64,000 nt of DNA from Bryoerythrophyllum caledonicum (GCA_963971425.1 OZ020520.1:24694754-24758753), one strand, 5' to 3'; counted from the first letter of the stretch, positions 1-12,370 are shown. The notes: generated by a model from the sequence alone, not told the origin. A program made the numbers and translations.

Positions 1-1667
1 TGGAACAGTGCTAAAGGAAGAGGGGTCTTCCTGGCCGTCATTGGACTGTTGGGAGAGGCCCTACTCTGTGGTCCGGGAGGATTTGTTTCCGGTGTTGCCA
101 CCGGCTCCTCCATAGATTCTTTACCCTTCCCGTAGGGTTCCGGTGCCTGCTGTGAAGGTCCGGTCGCCTCCGGAGAAGATGTAAGGTCGATGGTGGGGTT
201 GGGTGACGCCGGCTTCTCTGGAATGACGGAACTGGCTGCGTTGTTCGCCAGTAGTTGCATCTGTCCCCATGCCTTCTCCATCTTCCGGCCGTGGTCGAGA
301 AGAAAATGGATGATCTGGCCCCGGTTCACCTCACCTTCCTTCTCCAGATACTCGGTGAAGAGAATGCTCCGGTTGATAGTGTCAACTGGAAAACTCAGAG
401 CTGCCCGGACCTCACCCAAGGCTTGAGCTGAGGCAACCGCTTTGTCTTCTGCTGTCTTCCAGGGTACTTGGGCCTCCTCCAGCATTGCGTCCGCTTTTGA
501 TAGTTCCTACTGCATTTTCGCCCGGGCTTGAAGAAAGGTTCGATGCTGTGCTTCCATCTGCTCTAGCCGGAAATCGTTCTCCTCTAGGGTCTTCAATCGA
601 GGCAGGATCTCCTCCGAATTCTCAATCCGGAGCTCCCCCATGACGGCGTATATTAGGGCGGTGCTGTCATTCAGGTGTTGGTTGATCCGGGTGGCTCTCC
701 ATGCGACATGTTGGAGTAGCTCCATGATGTCCTCCTTGTTACTTCCGGTGAGTGTTGGAAGATCCGGAGTTGGACATCACCCTGGCCGCTTCGAAGGCCC
801 CGCTCCAGCATCATCTTCAACTTCCGGAGTGTGGTCCAGACATGCGGGTGGGGAACGCGCCGGTGGGGATTCCGGCTGTACCGAGCGACTCCTCTTCCGC
901 GACTAGGGTGTTTGCGCCGGAGCGGTCTCCGTGTCTTCATCCTCCTCTCCATTATCATCAGCCTCAACCCCTCCGTACCTTTGAATGGTTAGCAGGGCCT
1001 CGTACTCGTCATGCTCCTCCATTTTAAGTAACTCGTGTCGGTGGTAGAGGTGCGTCAGATATGCCGGCAGCGGGGACCCTGCCTTCCGGTTCCGGTGGAG
1101 ATTCTTGACTAGTCGCTCCACCAACTCTTGCATGAGAGAGCCCCAATCGACAGTGATCTTCTCCCGCATGGCTCCCAAGAACGTCGCCGCCCACTTCAGT
1201 ACCAAGCGCTTGGGTTTTTCCAAGTGAAAAATAGGGTTTAGAAACCCTATTACAATCCGGGCTCTTAGGTCAGCCAAGTCGTCGATGGAATACCCTTCTT
1301 TCGAATCAGCCGGCCCCCGGAACTCCTTGTCCGTGAGCTCGTCCTTCCGCTCCGCCACCTTGATGTCCCCATCGGCAAAAGCATACGTCCGCTTCCAGTC
1401 TACCCGGGTCCACTTCTCTGGGTGCGCTCGTATACTACCGTCGTACTGGTTATCCGGAGCGCCGATCAGCTCCGTCACGACCTTCTCGTCTTTCGTTCCC
1501 CATGCTGCAGCTATCAGACCGGAGCACCCCATGATGTCCAGGAAGTGGAACAACATATGAAGATCACGGTCCGCCGTGGGGTACTCCGGTATCACTCTCA
1601 TGATGGGTGGTCCCCCGGTGGCAGTGCTCTTCACCTTCTCCTGTTTCCCTGCCCGTTCACCGGCCAT
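1..1667 (-). pseudogene. Decayed gag-like ORF, 3' part cut by the window edge
   Basis: One reading frame runs on the minus strand from an ATG at 1665-1667 to the window edge, broken only by TAG at 903-905, TGA at 777-779 and TAG at 507-509. Because the frame stays open between these stops for hundreds of codons, I read it as one disrupted ORF rather than several genes. The first ~255 residues form a helical globular domain containing the stretch KWAATFLGAMREKITVDWG; an acidic, proline-rich linker and a coiled coil (about 725-400) follow. This layout resembles the gag-like or 'putative plant transposon protein' ORFs of plant retroelements, but I see no zinc knuckle, protease or reverse transcriptase within the window. 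The first stop could be the true end of a 254-residue protein. Family assignment is inference. Confidence 0.4.
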
Positions 1668-1951
1668 GGTGCTCTCCCGATCGAACCTGCACGCACTGAC
1701 CTCACAAGGACTCTCTACTACTACCGGATGCTTGAGGAGCAACCGGCTTAGAAACCAGCAGAAAGAAGCAGGAGAAAAAAGAATCGAAAAAATGCGGGGG
1801 AAGTTAAGAAGAGGAAGAAGAAGAAGAAGATAACTGATTTGGGAAGTTCCGTCGGTTGCTCTTTTAACAACAGCCCTAAGGTACGGGATTCTCCAACGGT
1901 AGTGACGTCACTATCAAAGTTTTTTAACGGCTCTGATGTCACCATCCCCAT

Positions 1952-2200
1952 TATGACGGAATTCGTAACGGGTATCTACTAATTCTTTCTCCCGGTTCTA
2001 GGTTCTTCCGGATAGCTCAGCTTATAACCGGATTTAGTCGTGACTGGCCGTCCAGATTACGTACTTTGTTAGAGCTTTTAAGGACTTAACCGGTCCGTCC
2101 AATATCTTATCTTCTAATTTCTGATTCCGTACTACATTACTTACTTTTACTCATCTTTTACCACTAATTTTTTTATTTAAGCCGGATTTTACGGTTAACT
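1952..2200. other. Non-coding AT-rich spacer
   Basis: No convincing ORF or RNA was seen. It separates the gag-like ORF from the GACGTC-rich repeats. Confidence 0.4.
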
Positions 2201-2360
2201 TCCGGAAACCAGTGGGACGGCTTCCCACACTTGCCCTCCACAGGGATGGAGATGTCCTCGTCCCTTCCCGTCTAGGAGGAGATGTCCCCGCCCGAATGCA
2301 CAGAGGTGGGGACGTCCCCACCCAAACGGAAAGGGGCGCAGACGTCCCTGCCATGCCTAA
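2200..2360. repeat. GACGTC-rich palindromic repeat, left block
   Basis: The block repeats short palindromes built on GGGGACGTCCCC. The small ORFs across it translate into repetitive Gly-Asp-Val-Pro strings on one strand and Gly-Thr-Ser-Pro strings on the other, so they are by-products of the repeat and not genes. Confidence 0.7.
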
Positions 2361-2530
2361 TTTTCTTATCATCAATCTTTGGATGGCCATAATTTACTCA
2401 AAATTGATTCAAATCAATCATATGAGGTGTATTTTGCTAGCTACGGAAAATTTGGATGTCAAAAAACACCTCATATGCTTGATTTGGATTATTTCTAAGT
2501 GAGTTATGGGCATTTCAAATTTTTGATGAG
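2350..2530 (+). repeat. Small fold-back repeat, copy 1
   Basis: The two halves of this unit are imperfect reverse complements: a segment reading CCATAATTTACTCAAAATTG is answered ~100 bp later by AAGTGAGTTATGGGC, with ATCATATGAGGT against ACCTCATATG inside. The whole unit recurs in opposite orientation at 3310-3490. Confidence 0.65.
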
Positions 2531-2694
2531 AAGAAGACTTGGTTGTCCGTGCCGTGACGTCCGCGTCTTGACATCCCCACCGTGAAGGTAGTCCCTTGTT
2601 TAACGCTTGCAAAACTTGGCTTTCATTCCCATCTCTTACAACTTACCCCCTTCCCCCTTATTGATTTAATTATTTGACCAGTGTGAGGAAGGGA

Positions 2695-3035
2695 GTAAGG
2701 GATGGAAATGAAAGAAATTTAATTAAATAAACATGGTATGGAGATAGAATGAAGGGGGAAGTGTTAGTGAGAGACAATAAAATAATTAAATCTAGTGGAG
2801 GTTGGAGGGTGGAAGGAATGGGAATGAAAGACATTTAATTAAATAAGCATGGTATGGAGGTAGAAAGAAGGTGGAAGCGGTAAAAAAAGACAACAAAATA
2901 AAAAAATCTAATGGGGGATGGAAGTAAGAGATGGGAATGAAAGACATTTAATTAAATGATCAACGTATGGAGGTAGAGGGAAGGAGGAAGTGGTAGTGGA
3001 AGACAACCAAATAATTAAATCTAATGGGAAGGGGT
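2695..3035 (+). repeat. Three tandem copies of a ~115 bp repeat
   Basis: Each copy begins near GGGAATGAAAGACATTTAAT, continues through TATGGAGGTAGA and an AAGG-rich stretch, and ends near AATTAAATCTAATGGG. Copies start at about 2700, 2815 and 2931. There is no coding potential. Confidence 0.7.
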
Positions 3036-3309
3036 AGAGAGTACGGCCTCCGAAGTCATACCTCAAATATAGAGTTCCTTCCCACATATTGGCAAAGACA
3101 TAATCGTTGTTATTATTGGGGAATGTCAAGATCTTTTCAGACCTAAAAATAATAGCCAACTCCCATCAATGCCTCCCCTAATCCGAGGGAGAGAAGAATG
3201 GCCTTTGCAAGGCCCAAGCCAAGTTTTACAAGCATTAAGCTAGGGACTACCTTCAAGGAGGGGACGTGAGGGCAAGGATGTTAGGGCGCGGACAACCAAG
3301 TCACTTCCC

Positions 3310-3490
3310 CTCATTCAGAAATTTGAAATGACCATAACTCACTCAAAAATAGTCCAAATCAAGCATATGAAGTGGCTTTTGACATCTACATTTCTGTAAA
3401 TGGCAAAATTGACTGCATATGATTGATTTGGATCAATTTTGAGTAAGTTATGGCCATCCAAAGATTGGTGATAAGAAAATTGGGCGGGGT
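3310..3490 (-). repeat. Small fold-back repeat, copy 2 (inverted)
   Basis: This is an inverted, diverged copy of 2350-2530: ATGGCCATCCAAAGATTGGT near 3450 is the reverse complement of the left unit near 2385. Together they frame the ~0.8 kb centre that holds the tandem repeats, giving a large fold-back structure. Confidence 0.65.
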
Positions 3491-3840
3491 AAGACGTCAT
3501 GGCAAGGACGTCCGCACCCCTTCCCGTTTGGGCAGGGACGACCCCGTTTAGAGAGACAACGCCAGGGACGACCCCGGGCAAAGACGGGGACATCCTTGCC
3601 CGAAGGGACATGGGCGGGAACGTCCTCACTTGGACGAGATGGGGCATGGACGTCTCCGCCCCTGTCCGGGGACGTCCACACCCCTATGCGTCCGGGCAAG
3701 GACGGGGACGTCCCTGCCTAGAGGGACATGGGTAGGGAGGTCCGCGCCTACACGTGGCAAGGGCGGGAACGTCTCCGCACTTCTTGCACCTTAAATGTTT
3801 AAGTCCGCGCCCTTACTATTTACGTCCCCAACCTGCGTGG
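3490..3840. repeat. GACGTC-rich palindromic repeat, right block
   Basis: Like 2200-2360, it is dominated by GGGACGTCC-type motifs separated by GC-rich spacers. Its short ORFs are repeat artefacts. Confidence 0.65.
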
Positions 3841-3849
3841 CAACGATTT

Positions 3850-5990
3850 GGTGCCAATGTGGCCACCACGTCGCCGGTTTTTTACCTTGCCAGTAAGTCA
3901 ATTCTATATTGACTGTATCGGACGGGCCAGACCTCTATCAGATGGGCAAATCAGACAGACGGGCGAACTGGACGTTTGCCCAGCATGACAACCATGTTCT
4001 TACCTTTTAATATTGGAGTGGGTGTATCGTAAAAGACACAAGAAATCAAACATCCACAACTTAATTGGAGATCCTACCTTACCACGTAATCTCTTTCCAA
4101 CTTGGTATTTGCTCCTCACATTTTTCTTTAGTTAAAGTATCTCGAAGGCTGCATGTTTTTGTTCAAAGTAGACGTTGTGCCCCATGCACACCAAAATGAC
4201 TTCACTCACTCAACATGAAACAATTTGAGGCATTGGTCTTATGCAAAAGTTGTCAGTCTTATCAATGTTAGTAAAGTCACACTACAGACTCAACAGATAC
4301 GTCTGTATATATTTTAGTTCTAGAGTCACACACTTACCTACAATCACACACCGTTACCAAGAGGTGTTGACATCTTCTTCCTTTAAGAAGGCCACATACC
4401 TTGTACTATTAATATTATTATTAAGATATACATCAGTTATCTTCCTGTGCACCTTGCACCAGGCTGTTCATGAATCATCACCATCAAGGGGAAATGACAA
4501 GTGAAGTAGTAATCCAAATATCAACCCGGTTCCCAAGTGATTTGCGTTGGGCAGATACGTTGTCTCACGACGTGTCGCAACAGTCCGCCGTGAAATAATA
4601 GCCGCACATGACGCCGCAATCGCCACCAAAGAAACGTATCTGACCAACGCCGTCGTCAGAGCGAGCGAGCGTGCTTATCTGGTTGTGCGTCGACAGGCTA
4701 CAGTGCCCAGCTTTTGCGACTCAAAAGGAGTTGCATTGAGTTCTCGCTCAAGGATAGCGTCTAGTCGACTGAGTGTGACCTCGTGCCATGCGCGCAGGTG
4801 GGACCGTGAATCGGCCTAGATCCCTACAGCCAGGTGCGCATCATTTGGCTCAATTGGCCCTTAAATGTCACAATGTGCCTGCTGTTACGACACTTCGAAC
4901 ATTCAATCGCGAGAACAGTACCCTCATGTGAAAAGTCGAACAGGTACTTCGCATGGCATCACAGCGACCTTTCTCAGCCACTCAGACGCCGTAGTGTGCT
5001 GTACATACAACTCCCGTGGGTCGTTTAAGGGTTGGTTCATGATGACCTTGTCTCATGCAACTTACGTGGGTTGTTTAAGGGTTAGTTCATGACCTTGACT
5101 CTTTGTCTGCTAGCTATTGATCACCAATTTTTTCCTAATATAAATCTCTGGATTACGCTTGATCGACTCCATCCTGGCACCTCCCTTCGAAACATGGTCA
5201 CAGTCAGCACGACGTCGCAGCCGCATAGTTTCAATGAAAGACGTTTCTGAACGTTTCTGAACTAACATAAACGTTTGTTTCAAAAGGCGTTTCAAAACGG
5301 CAACGCTTTCCAGAGGCTTCAGGGTCCCGGACCCTCCTCCTTGCTTTCTCATCGCGCATCCTGCTGCGTCGTCCTGTGAGTATCTTGTAATATGTTTCTC
5401 GTACTTTTCTTGTTTTTTTTCAAAAGAAACTAGGGTTGTGTGCATTTAGGTCAACTGAATTTTTAAGTTTCGACGTTGAAGAGGAGTTGGAGGTTAACAT
5501 ATACTATTGTCTCACTTTTTTAGAGCTAAATTATAACAAGAGTATCCTTCTAAGTTTTACACCAAAAAAATAAATTTGTGATTGTCAAACATCGACCCAA
5601 AAGTGCACTTGTTATTGTCAAATGTACGTTTTGAAACATTTCGATGCGTTTTGAAACGTGTTTCGATGTGTTTCAAACGCGACAGGAAACTATGCGCAGC
5701 CGTGACGTTATGTCAGTGAACTAGTTACTCTAGCTCCCGAGTCCCAACGTTCGACGTTAGTACCGAGCTCCTCTTCAACTTTGGTTTCCGATCGTTTCAA
5801 AATCCACGCGCCCGATCGATGGTGTTGTTCATGTCAACATGAATAATCTAGGCAGCACAGTGAGGTCGATCGGTTCTGTTGGCGCCCAGCCCCAAATCGT
5901 CGGTCTCTTCTGCAATTGACTAATTAATAACGACCTCATCCTCGAACATAATCGTTACTGCAGCATCTGCTCGAGCGCTCACTCATCTAC
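3850..5990. other. Intergenic region without a recognised gene
   Basis: I see only short ORFs without recognisable domains. Local structure includes a duplicated ~35 bp segment around GTTTAAGGGTT (5020-5095) and clustered GTTTTGAAAC/GTTTCAAAC motifs at 5630-5680. The last few hundred bases presumably hold the promoter of the methyltransferase gene; no clear TATA box could be assigned. Confidence 0.4.
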
Positions 5991-5994
5991 GTCA

Positions 5995-7952
5995 ATGGCG
6001 ACGTCGGAGTGCCGCTCGCCGAAGCCGTCCATGTCGCCCGGGCTGACTACCATCGGGCCGCTCCTGCTGCAGTCGGCGCCGAAGCTGCAGGTGATGATGG
6101 CCATGGAAGGCGGCGACGGCGAGACCAGCTACGACCGCATGTCGGTGGTGCAGGCGACCGCGAACCACAGCCTGCAGCCCTCGCTGTCCGCGGCCGTCAC
6201 TCGCATGAGCCTGCCGAGGGCGCCCACCCCGCTCCGCATCGCGGACTTCGGCAGCGCCACGGGTCGCAACGCCTTCGCCTACATGGACTTCCTCGTCACG
6301 CGCATCCGCCAAGAGTACCAGTCCCGCAACCTCCCCATGCCGGAAGTGCAAGCGTTCTTCAACGATCTCCCTGGCAACGACTTCAACACTTTGTTCGGGC
6401 TCTTGCCCCCGGTGAAGGAGCACGCGGACTCCTTGGAGACTGGCGCCGGCGGCCTGGTGCGCGAGTACTTCGCCGCCGGCGTGCCGGGGTCCTTCTACGG
6501 CCGCTTGTTCCCCCAAAACAGCCTCCACTTCGCCACCTGCATATATTGCTTGCACTGGATCTCAAAGGTAATCAACTGGATCCATCATTGGTCAACATCA
6601 AAACTTCAGCGATCGAGGACCAAATTCGCCACTGATCGACAGTCTTCAGTACTTGTGCAGAACATTCTAGATGCAAATCCGAACATTCTCAGTTCCTTCT
6701 AATCATCTCTGTATCCTAAATAGATGACCGGCACTAGTAGGGCATGTGAGAAATTTCACACATGAGTCGAGAAATAGAACTGGTCAAATTAGAGAGATGG
6801 TATTGTGAAAGTTGCCGAAATATAACCTCATTCCAATCTTACAAACATACCCTGGATTACGGTTTTCAAAGTGATCTCGTTTCTTCACCGTGCCAGATAC
6901 CGCCAGGAGTGGCAGACCCGAAGTCCGAGCTGTACAATCGAGGCTCATGTTGGATCATGGGAGGGAAGCCGGCCGTAGCGCGGGCGTACGCGGAGCAGAG
7001 CAAGGCGGACTTCCGGAGGTTCCTGCATAGCCGCGCCGCGGAACTCGCGCCGGGCGGCATGCTTCAGTGTTTTCTCAGCGGCCGATCAGACCTCGCCGAC
7101 CCCACGAACCAAACCATCCCGGAGCGTTGGAACCGGTTTCAATTTGGACCGGACTTCGAGAACGCATGGGAAGATCTCATCGCCGAGGTAGAGCCGCAAC
7201 CCTCCTCATCCCTCACATGGGTCTGAAGATTTTCTAGATCCAAGATCTACGTGGTACAAGAACACAGCCAACCTTTTCATCAAGTGAAGAGCTGTTTCTT
7301 GGTCTCTAGATTAAGAGGTGCACCTATTAGTCTTATGACATACGCAGAGATGATGTGTCTAGAACCAACACTGCGCCAAGGATAAGTACGTTATATTGAT
7401 TTTGATGATGAACAAAAACGACCTCTATATCCTGCGAAAAGCTAACTAAAGGCCACTGTCTGTTGGTCTTTAGAATAGCTGGTCCATAGTTTTTGTCACC
7501 ACGATATGCTTGACGTACCGAACTTAACCGTGATCTTACACCATCGACATGATCGACAGGGAATCATCACGCAGGAGACGAGGGACGCGTTCAACGTGCC
7601 GATGTACGTGCCACACGTGGAAGAGGTGCGGGACTCGATCCTGGCCGTGGGCGGGTTCGAGTTCGTGCGCCTGGAGCTACTGGAGGAGATGGACCTGTAC
7701 CCGGAGGACGCGCGCATGAGCCTGCTGCAGAACCCCAGCAAGTGTTCCAAGTTCTTCTCGTCGTGGATCCGTGCGCTCGTGGAGCCGCTCATGGCCGCGC
7801 ACATGGGGACCGAGTGCGCCAACGAGTGCTTCGCGCGCCACGAGCGCCGGATCTACACTCGCTGCCACGCTATGCTGGGAAAGCCGCACGAGCAGGCGCA
7901 GTACAAGTTCTTCACCTTCGACTTCCTGCTCGTTGTTCTGAGAAAGCTGTGA
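5995..7952 (+). CDS. SABATH family SAM-dependent carboxyl methyltransferase
   Basis: Predicted exons are 5995-6567, 6897-7187 and 7560-7952, with GT-AG junctions that keep phase 0, giving 418 residues. SABATH enzymes transfer a methyl group from SAM to carboxyl groups of small molecules such as salicylate, jasmonate, IAA or farnesoate, or to N atoms in caffeine-type pathways. The sequence shows the N-terminal SYDRMSVVQ segment, an SAM-binding motif IADFGSATGRN (family usually ADxGCSSGPN), the CLHWISKIPPG stretch that crosses the first intron (family SLHWLSxVP), and the AWEDLIAEGII segment at the second junction. The N-terminus before SYDR is longer than usual (about 45 residues). The substrate cannot be read from the sequence. 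Introns are 329 and 372 bp. Confidence 0.88.
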
Positions 7953-8667
7953 GATGTGGAGTCATGTACTTCCTCTTCTTGTGGTTGCAATGTCCTGCTA
8001 TTTATTTCGCCGTTGTTACCAGGTGACCAATAGATCAGGGCTCTGGACGGTGTTAGTCTAGTACAACCATGACTTCTTGCTGGTTTGCTCATGTGTCTGA
8101 TGAGCGTGAGGAGTGATGCTCGGTCGACTTGTGCATTCCGTTTCATTGGATTAGGGTTCCCGCTTCATGCGGTATTTTTGCATACCAACTGTTGTCCGGC
8201 TTTCGTATCAACTCCTGTACAGTTTTCAGCGCAATATTGATTTTGACTCGAAGTCGTGCTCAAGAACGACCCCAATGAAACTGACACCCTCTTTCTAATG
8301 AAAGGTGGAGTTTCATTGCAGCAGCTATGATACTACCTCGATAAATTTCCACTTGCAGCACTACGATGGGGAATGAACTCCGCCGATCAGGCGAAAACAG
8401 CAACGATTCCTGCAGAATCTAATCCCAGATGAGTGACTCAAATGGGGGTGTACAAGTCCAGTTCACGCATCCAGAGTGAGGTCAAACATCCTCGAGAAGG
8501 GACTCAAAATCTGCCCAAATCCTGGGCATGTGGTTCAATGAAGATAGATGTACAACAGTTTACAGGAATGCTACAGCGTGAATTATGTAGATAAACTATT
8601 CTGGCGTGGCGAGCTGGGATGTTCCGGTTCCAGCAATGCTCACATGCTCAACTGGGAAGGTCGAAAT
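7953..8667. other. Convergent 3' intergenic region
   Basis: This lies between the stop of the methyltransferase (+) and the stop of the DUF4079 gene (-), so it should contain both 3' UTRs. Small ORFs are not supported. Confidence 0.5.
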
Positions 8668-11244
8668 TCAAGGGAATTTGGTGAACTCCAGTACTTTCAG
8701 TACGATTTCCCACCCGGTGGGAATCTGCCAGGCGAAGAGCAAGAGGTTGACAGTGTTGAGCGCGATGTGGAGGCTCCGGGCAGTTCCATTGCCCTTCTGC
8801 ATGGGCGGCACAAGCGATGCAGCTAAAGCCCAGAGCACGGTGATGCCTGCAGAGAACGCGAACCAGTTTGAGGCTTGGACAAATATGAGATCGTAACTTG
8901 AAGGAAGTAAGGATGTACAAATGTCGCCACTTCCAGGTTTCATTTTAGGAAACTTTTTAACGTGGAAGCAGGAAGCAGGAACGTCTGCCGCTTCACCATT
9001 TTGACATGGCAGGAAAACATCAGTCATTAAGAAGCTTCAGAGAGAGTCCGACACTCCTTCATCATATATAACGAGCTCTCTTATTTGATGTTCTCCGCCA
9101 TGTCAAAATGGTGAAGGGACGAAGGACCCCACCGTTATTGCTTCCATGTTTAAATGTTTCTTCATGTGAAACCTGGAAGTGGCTCCATTTCTATGATTTG
9201 AAATGAAAGGTGTGCAGAGCCGTACCCACGCCAGCGTACAGATGAGGGCCCGGGAATAGCTTCCCTGTCCTAATGTAAGTGTTGACAGCGCCACTCACAG
9301 AAAACAGAACACCGGTGCCCAACAATATAGAACCCCAGTTGAAGTGACGGTCCCTAAACCCTCCTTTCACAAGAGCCTTCCTGACCTGTAAATTTTCCTC
9401 AAATGTCAGGACTCACAAGACAAAAAACACGTAAACTAATCTTGAAAAGTAGCTTGAAAGTACAAAACACTAAATTCGTAACGGTGGTGGTTCTCAAATT
9501 GACAAATGGGCGGTCTAATTTCTTCTCTCCTCATGTGATGAAGCTAACAGATCCCCACTAGATCTAGTGCCTGATCAGAATACAGAAATGAAATTTTAAA
9601 AATCAACATAATTTTGGATTTACCGTCCTACCATGTATGAGTCAAGTCACCCAAAGTTTCAATAAGATACCGGTCTTCAATCAACTATACTCCTTTTCCT
9701 CACTCGAAACAGCTATTCGATACTGAAAAGTTTGGTGATATTTAAACTATAGTTAGAAGTAGTTTTAGCCGCCTTTGGGAAGGAAGGAAAAGAGGCAATC
9801 GAGCATGAATATTCTTCCTCTTTGAGCTACGCTGTTAGGGCTGATTCTAACGATTAAAAATGAGAAAAGAGGACAAAACTCTAGGTGTCTTAGCCTCACT
9901 TTACAAATGACTCTATCATGAAAGAGTATGCATGATCATGTACCTCTGTAAGCTCTTTGATTATGCCCATCGACTGGCCTGACCAAGAGAAAACCTACCT
10001 TCCTAACATTATGGAAGAGAAAAGATGCATGTTCATTCATACCTCAGAGAGTTCCTTGATTTGGCCTTCGACTGGTGATGGGACGGCTTGGCCCTCGGCA
10101 GCCACGGCGGGCACCTGTTTCTTCAGCTCGTTGATCTCGTCCTGGATGGTGCGGACGCGGCGCCATTGCCAGCCCAGGTAGCCCGAGTACCCGGTGGCCA
10201 CGAACAGCCCCAGCATCACCACCGGGTGAATCAGGGAGAAGATGCGGCCCTCCAGAATGCCTAACTCTCCTCCTGCTGCGTACGCATCCTGCTCACCACC
10301 AGAAAACGACTCATATCATCAAATCCTGCATTGTGAATATATGAATGATGTGCGCATATCTATCACGTACCTGGGCGTCGAGAAGAAAAGGGGTCAAGCT
10401 CGCAGTTGCGGCGAGCAAGGCGCGTTGGAAGAAGAAGCTTTCTCCGACAATGTTCGACTTCCCAGGAAGGGCGGCGACGGGCTTCTCTGATGCGGAATCA
10501 GCCTGCTCGTGCGTGATGAATCTCATGAGCTTTGAGCTTGCTTGAATTCTAGTTGCCCGGCACAGACTCGGCCTCCGACCTCCCACTGCTGCCGTCATCT
10601 GCCATGCCATCAACATCACCTCCCATCAGTCCATGTGAACTCAGGATGCAAAAGTGATAGGAAACCGAAAAGAAAGAGGCGTTCTCATTGCGGTAGTCGA
10701 CCATATCCATGTTAAAAAAGGCAAAAAAAAAGCTCAGGAATAGTAACCACAACATGCACAGCTGAATCTCGTTTTATAACGAGGAAACACTTTCTGTAGT
10801 TGAGCGGCATTCCGTGCACTTGTTTTCAGGTCTTGCAGGAAATCACAAAGGAAGACAGAGAAGGCGTGAGACAAGACAGGCGCACCTGTAAAATGCAACC
10901 AGTTTCGATAACCTCTCTGGAAACTCTGTTTATACTCTAAACAATCGCCCAAGATTTCAGAAGAGAATGGGTCTACTAGCATAGAAGGAACTGGATTTCA
11001 AAAGACACTCAGCATGCGCAGCAATGCAAGACAAACACGAGAGAAGAACCAGTGACCCACGATGGAAGAACGGGCAACAACGAGCACTGAAGGACAATGC
11101 GGCAAAAAGAAGCGACATGCATCATTTGTTAAGACATTCATTTACCAAGAGGGACGACGGCGTGCTGCTGGCCAGTGAAGGAAGCGAGGACTCCTTCAAA
11201 CAAAGCCCACTCGCGGCGGCACGAACAGTTGCCATAGCGGCCAT
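8668..11244 (-). CDS. Plastid DUF4079 (PF13301) membrane protein
   Basis: Predicted exons, in transcription order, are 11244-11146, 10598-10371, 10288-10043, 9385-9226 and 8846-8668; every junction is GT-AG and keeps frame, giving about 303 residues. The family spans cyanobacteria and plastids, is membrane bound, and has no assigned reaction. The N-terminal ~75 residues are rich in Ala, Ser and Thr and fit a transit peptide. Then follow a hydrophobic segment (FSLIHPVVMLGLFVATGY), a short linker with PSPVEGQIKEL, the conserved KGGFRDRHFNWGS and RTGKLFPGPHLYAGVG, and the C-terminal ITVLWALAASLVPPMQKGN and HIALNTVNLLLFAWQIPTGW membrane segments. Intron 4 holds a fold-back MITE; intron 3 holds a duplicated exon end that could act as a 30-nt cassette. 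It is divergent from the MORN gene. Confidence 0.82.
8926..9183. mobile_element. Fold-back MITE in intron 4 of the DUF4079 gene
   Basis: The ends are inverted: GCCACTTCCAGGTTTCA at 8926 matches the reverse complement at 9167-9183, and the inner arms CTTCACCATTTTGACATGGC (8991-9010) and its exact complement (9097-9116) are perfect. The element is ~258 bp with arms of ~85 bp. A similar inner arm (CACCATTTTGACATGGC) recurs near 42390. No target duplication was obvious. Confidence 0.7.
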
Positions 11245-12370
11245 CTCGCCTTCAGAATGCAGAGCCGAAATTGATCGAGAGGAGAAAATGGGTGTGTGCG
11301 ACACACGATGAGCTGAGAAGAGTGAGTAGGAGTTGTGGAAAAAGTGGCAGAAAAGTGACACTGCATGAAGCGCAAGACAGATGCGCTGGAGGGCTCGTGA
11401 CGGCCAGTCGTGTGGCTATGAGACGCCAGTCATGTGGATAACTGGGGAGCGACGCGGACGACTTGTCACGCCCGGAGGACACACAACTTCCCCGGGCCGG
11501 TCCCACAGAGGATGGACGACGATGGACATACATCCACGATCACGTTCGTCGAAACAGTTCCGCTGCAGATGCGGCAACACACAACTGAGCGGCAGAACAA
11601 TCCGGGCGAGGATTCCATTCGGATCAGGCCCTTGCGTGCGCGACGACACGATCCGAGTCACGGGAACATGGAGCGCACAAAAATCCCCTCGCCATTCCCT
11701 CCCTGGCAGTGATCGCCGCCGCCTGGTTCACGATGATAATGTACCCGCAGTTCTGCTCCTCGAGCGAGAATCCTTGCACAGTTTTTGATGGGTTGAATGG
11801 CGCCTTGGTTCGGGAATCCGATTCGGAGTCTGGCGCGGTGTGGCTGAATTAGGGTTTGCAGGGTTTTGGAGTGACGGGGCTGATGGTTGCGGTGGGTCTG
11901 GAGCGTTTTTCGATGTTGTTTCGTGTGTAGCTCGGCACATCTGTGGATTGGGGTGTGCGCTTCTTCTTTCTACGGCTTTGGAAAGTTGTTTTTCAGGGGT
12001 CAGGGAGTGTTTGGTTGAAAATTTGTCAACGTTGGCGTTGGAAGTGGGTGACTTTGGCGGCAGTTTATCAGAAGTTTGAATTCAATTTGTTTGTTTTTGC
12101 CAGGAGCCGTCTGTGTTGATTTTTCGTTACCAGGAGGACTACACCAGCACAAATGCGCGCAGGAGGAGGCCATGAAGGCGCATCAGGTTGCTGAGTCCAC
12201 CATCGCAGCCACGAGAATATGCAGGTAAGTGTTGAATTAGGGCTGGCTCGTGAGCGTGCAAACGACCTGACTGGTTGATTAAGGTTCGTGTGGTGATGCA
12301 GGCGAGGTCGGCTCCGCTGCATGGATGTTCATCTCTTTCGTCTCCTTCGTGAGCCGGGCTTTTTAAAACT
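11245..12370. promoter_or_regulatory. Shared divergent upstream region, with a 5' UTR intron of the MORN gene
   Basis: The DUF4079 gene starts leftwards at 11244 and the MORN gene rightwards at 12371, so both promoters lie here. A good intron sits in the probable MORN 5' UTR: donor GCAG/GTAAGTG with intron start at 12225, acceptor GATGCAG ending at 12301. No confident TATA box was found. Confidence 0.55.

Noticed and set aside
2151-2502. ORFs of ~80-95 codons in the GACGTC-rich repeat
   Set aside because: They are translations of a palindromic repeat (repeated GDVP or GTSP) without a start context or homology.
2695-3035. Possible CRISPR-like array
   Set aside because: There are only three ~115 bp contiguous units without unique spacers, in a eukaryotic context.
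4547-4819. 90-codon plus-strand ORF
   Set aside because: No domain, splice partner or conservation signal; such a length is expected by chance here.
6009-6635. Long overlapping ORFs on both strands over the first methyltransferase exon
   Set aside because: High GC at third positions keeps the other frames open; they lack domains and ignore the splice sites.
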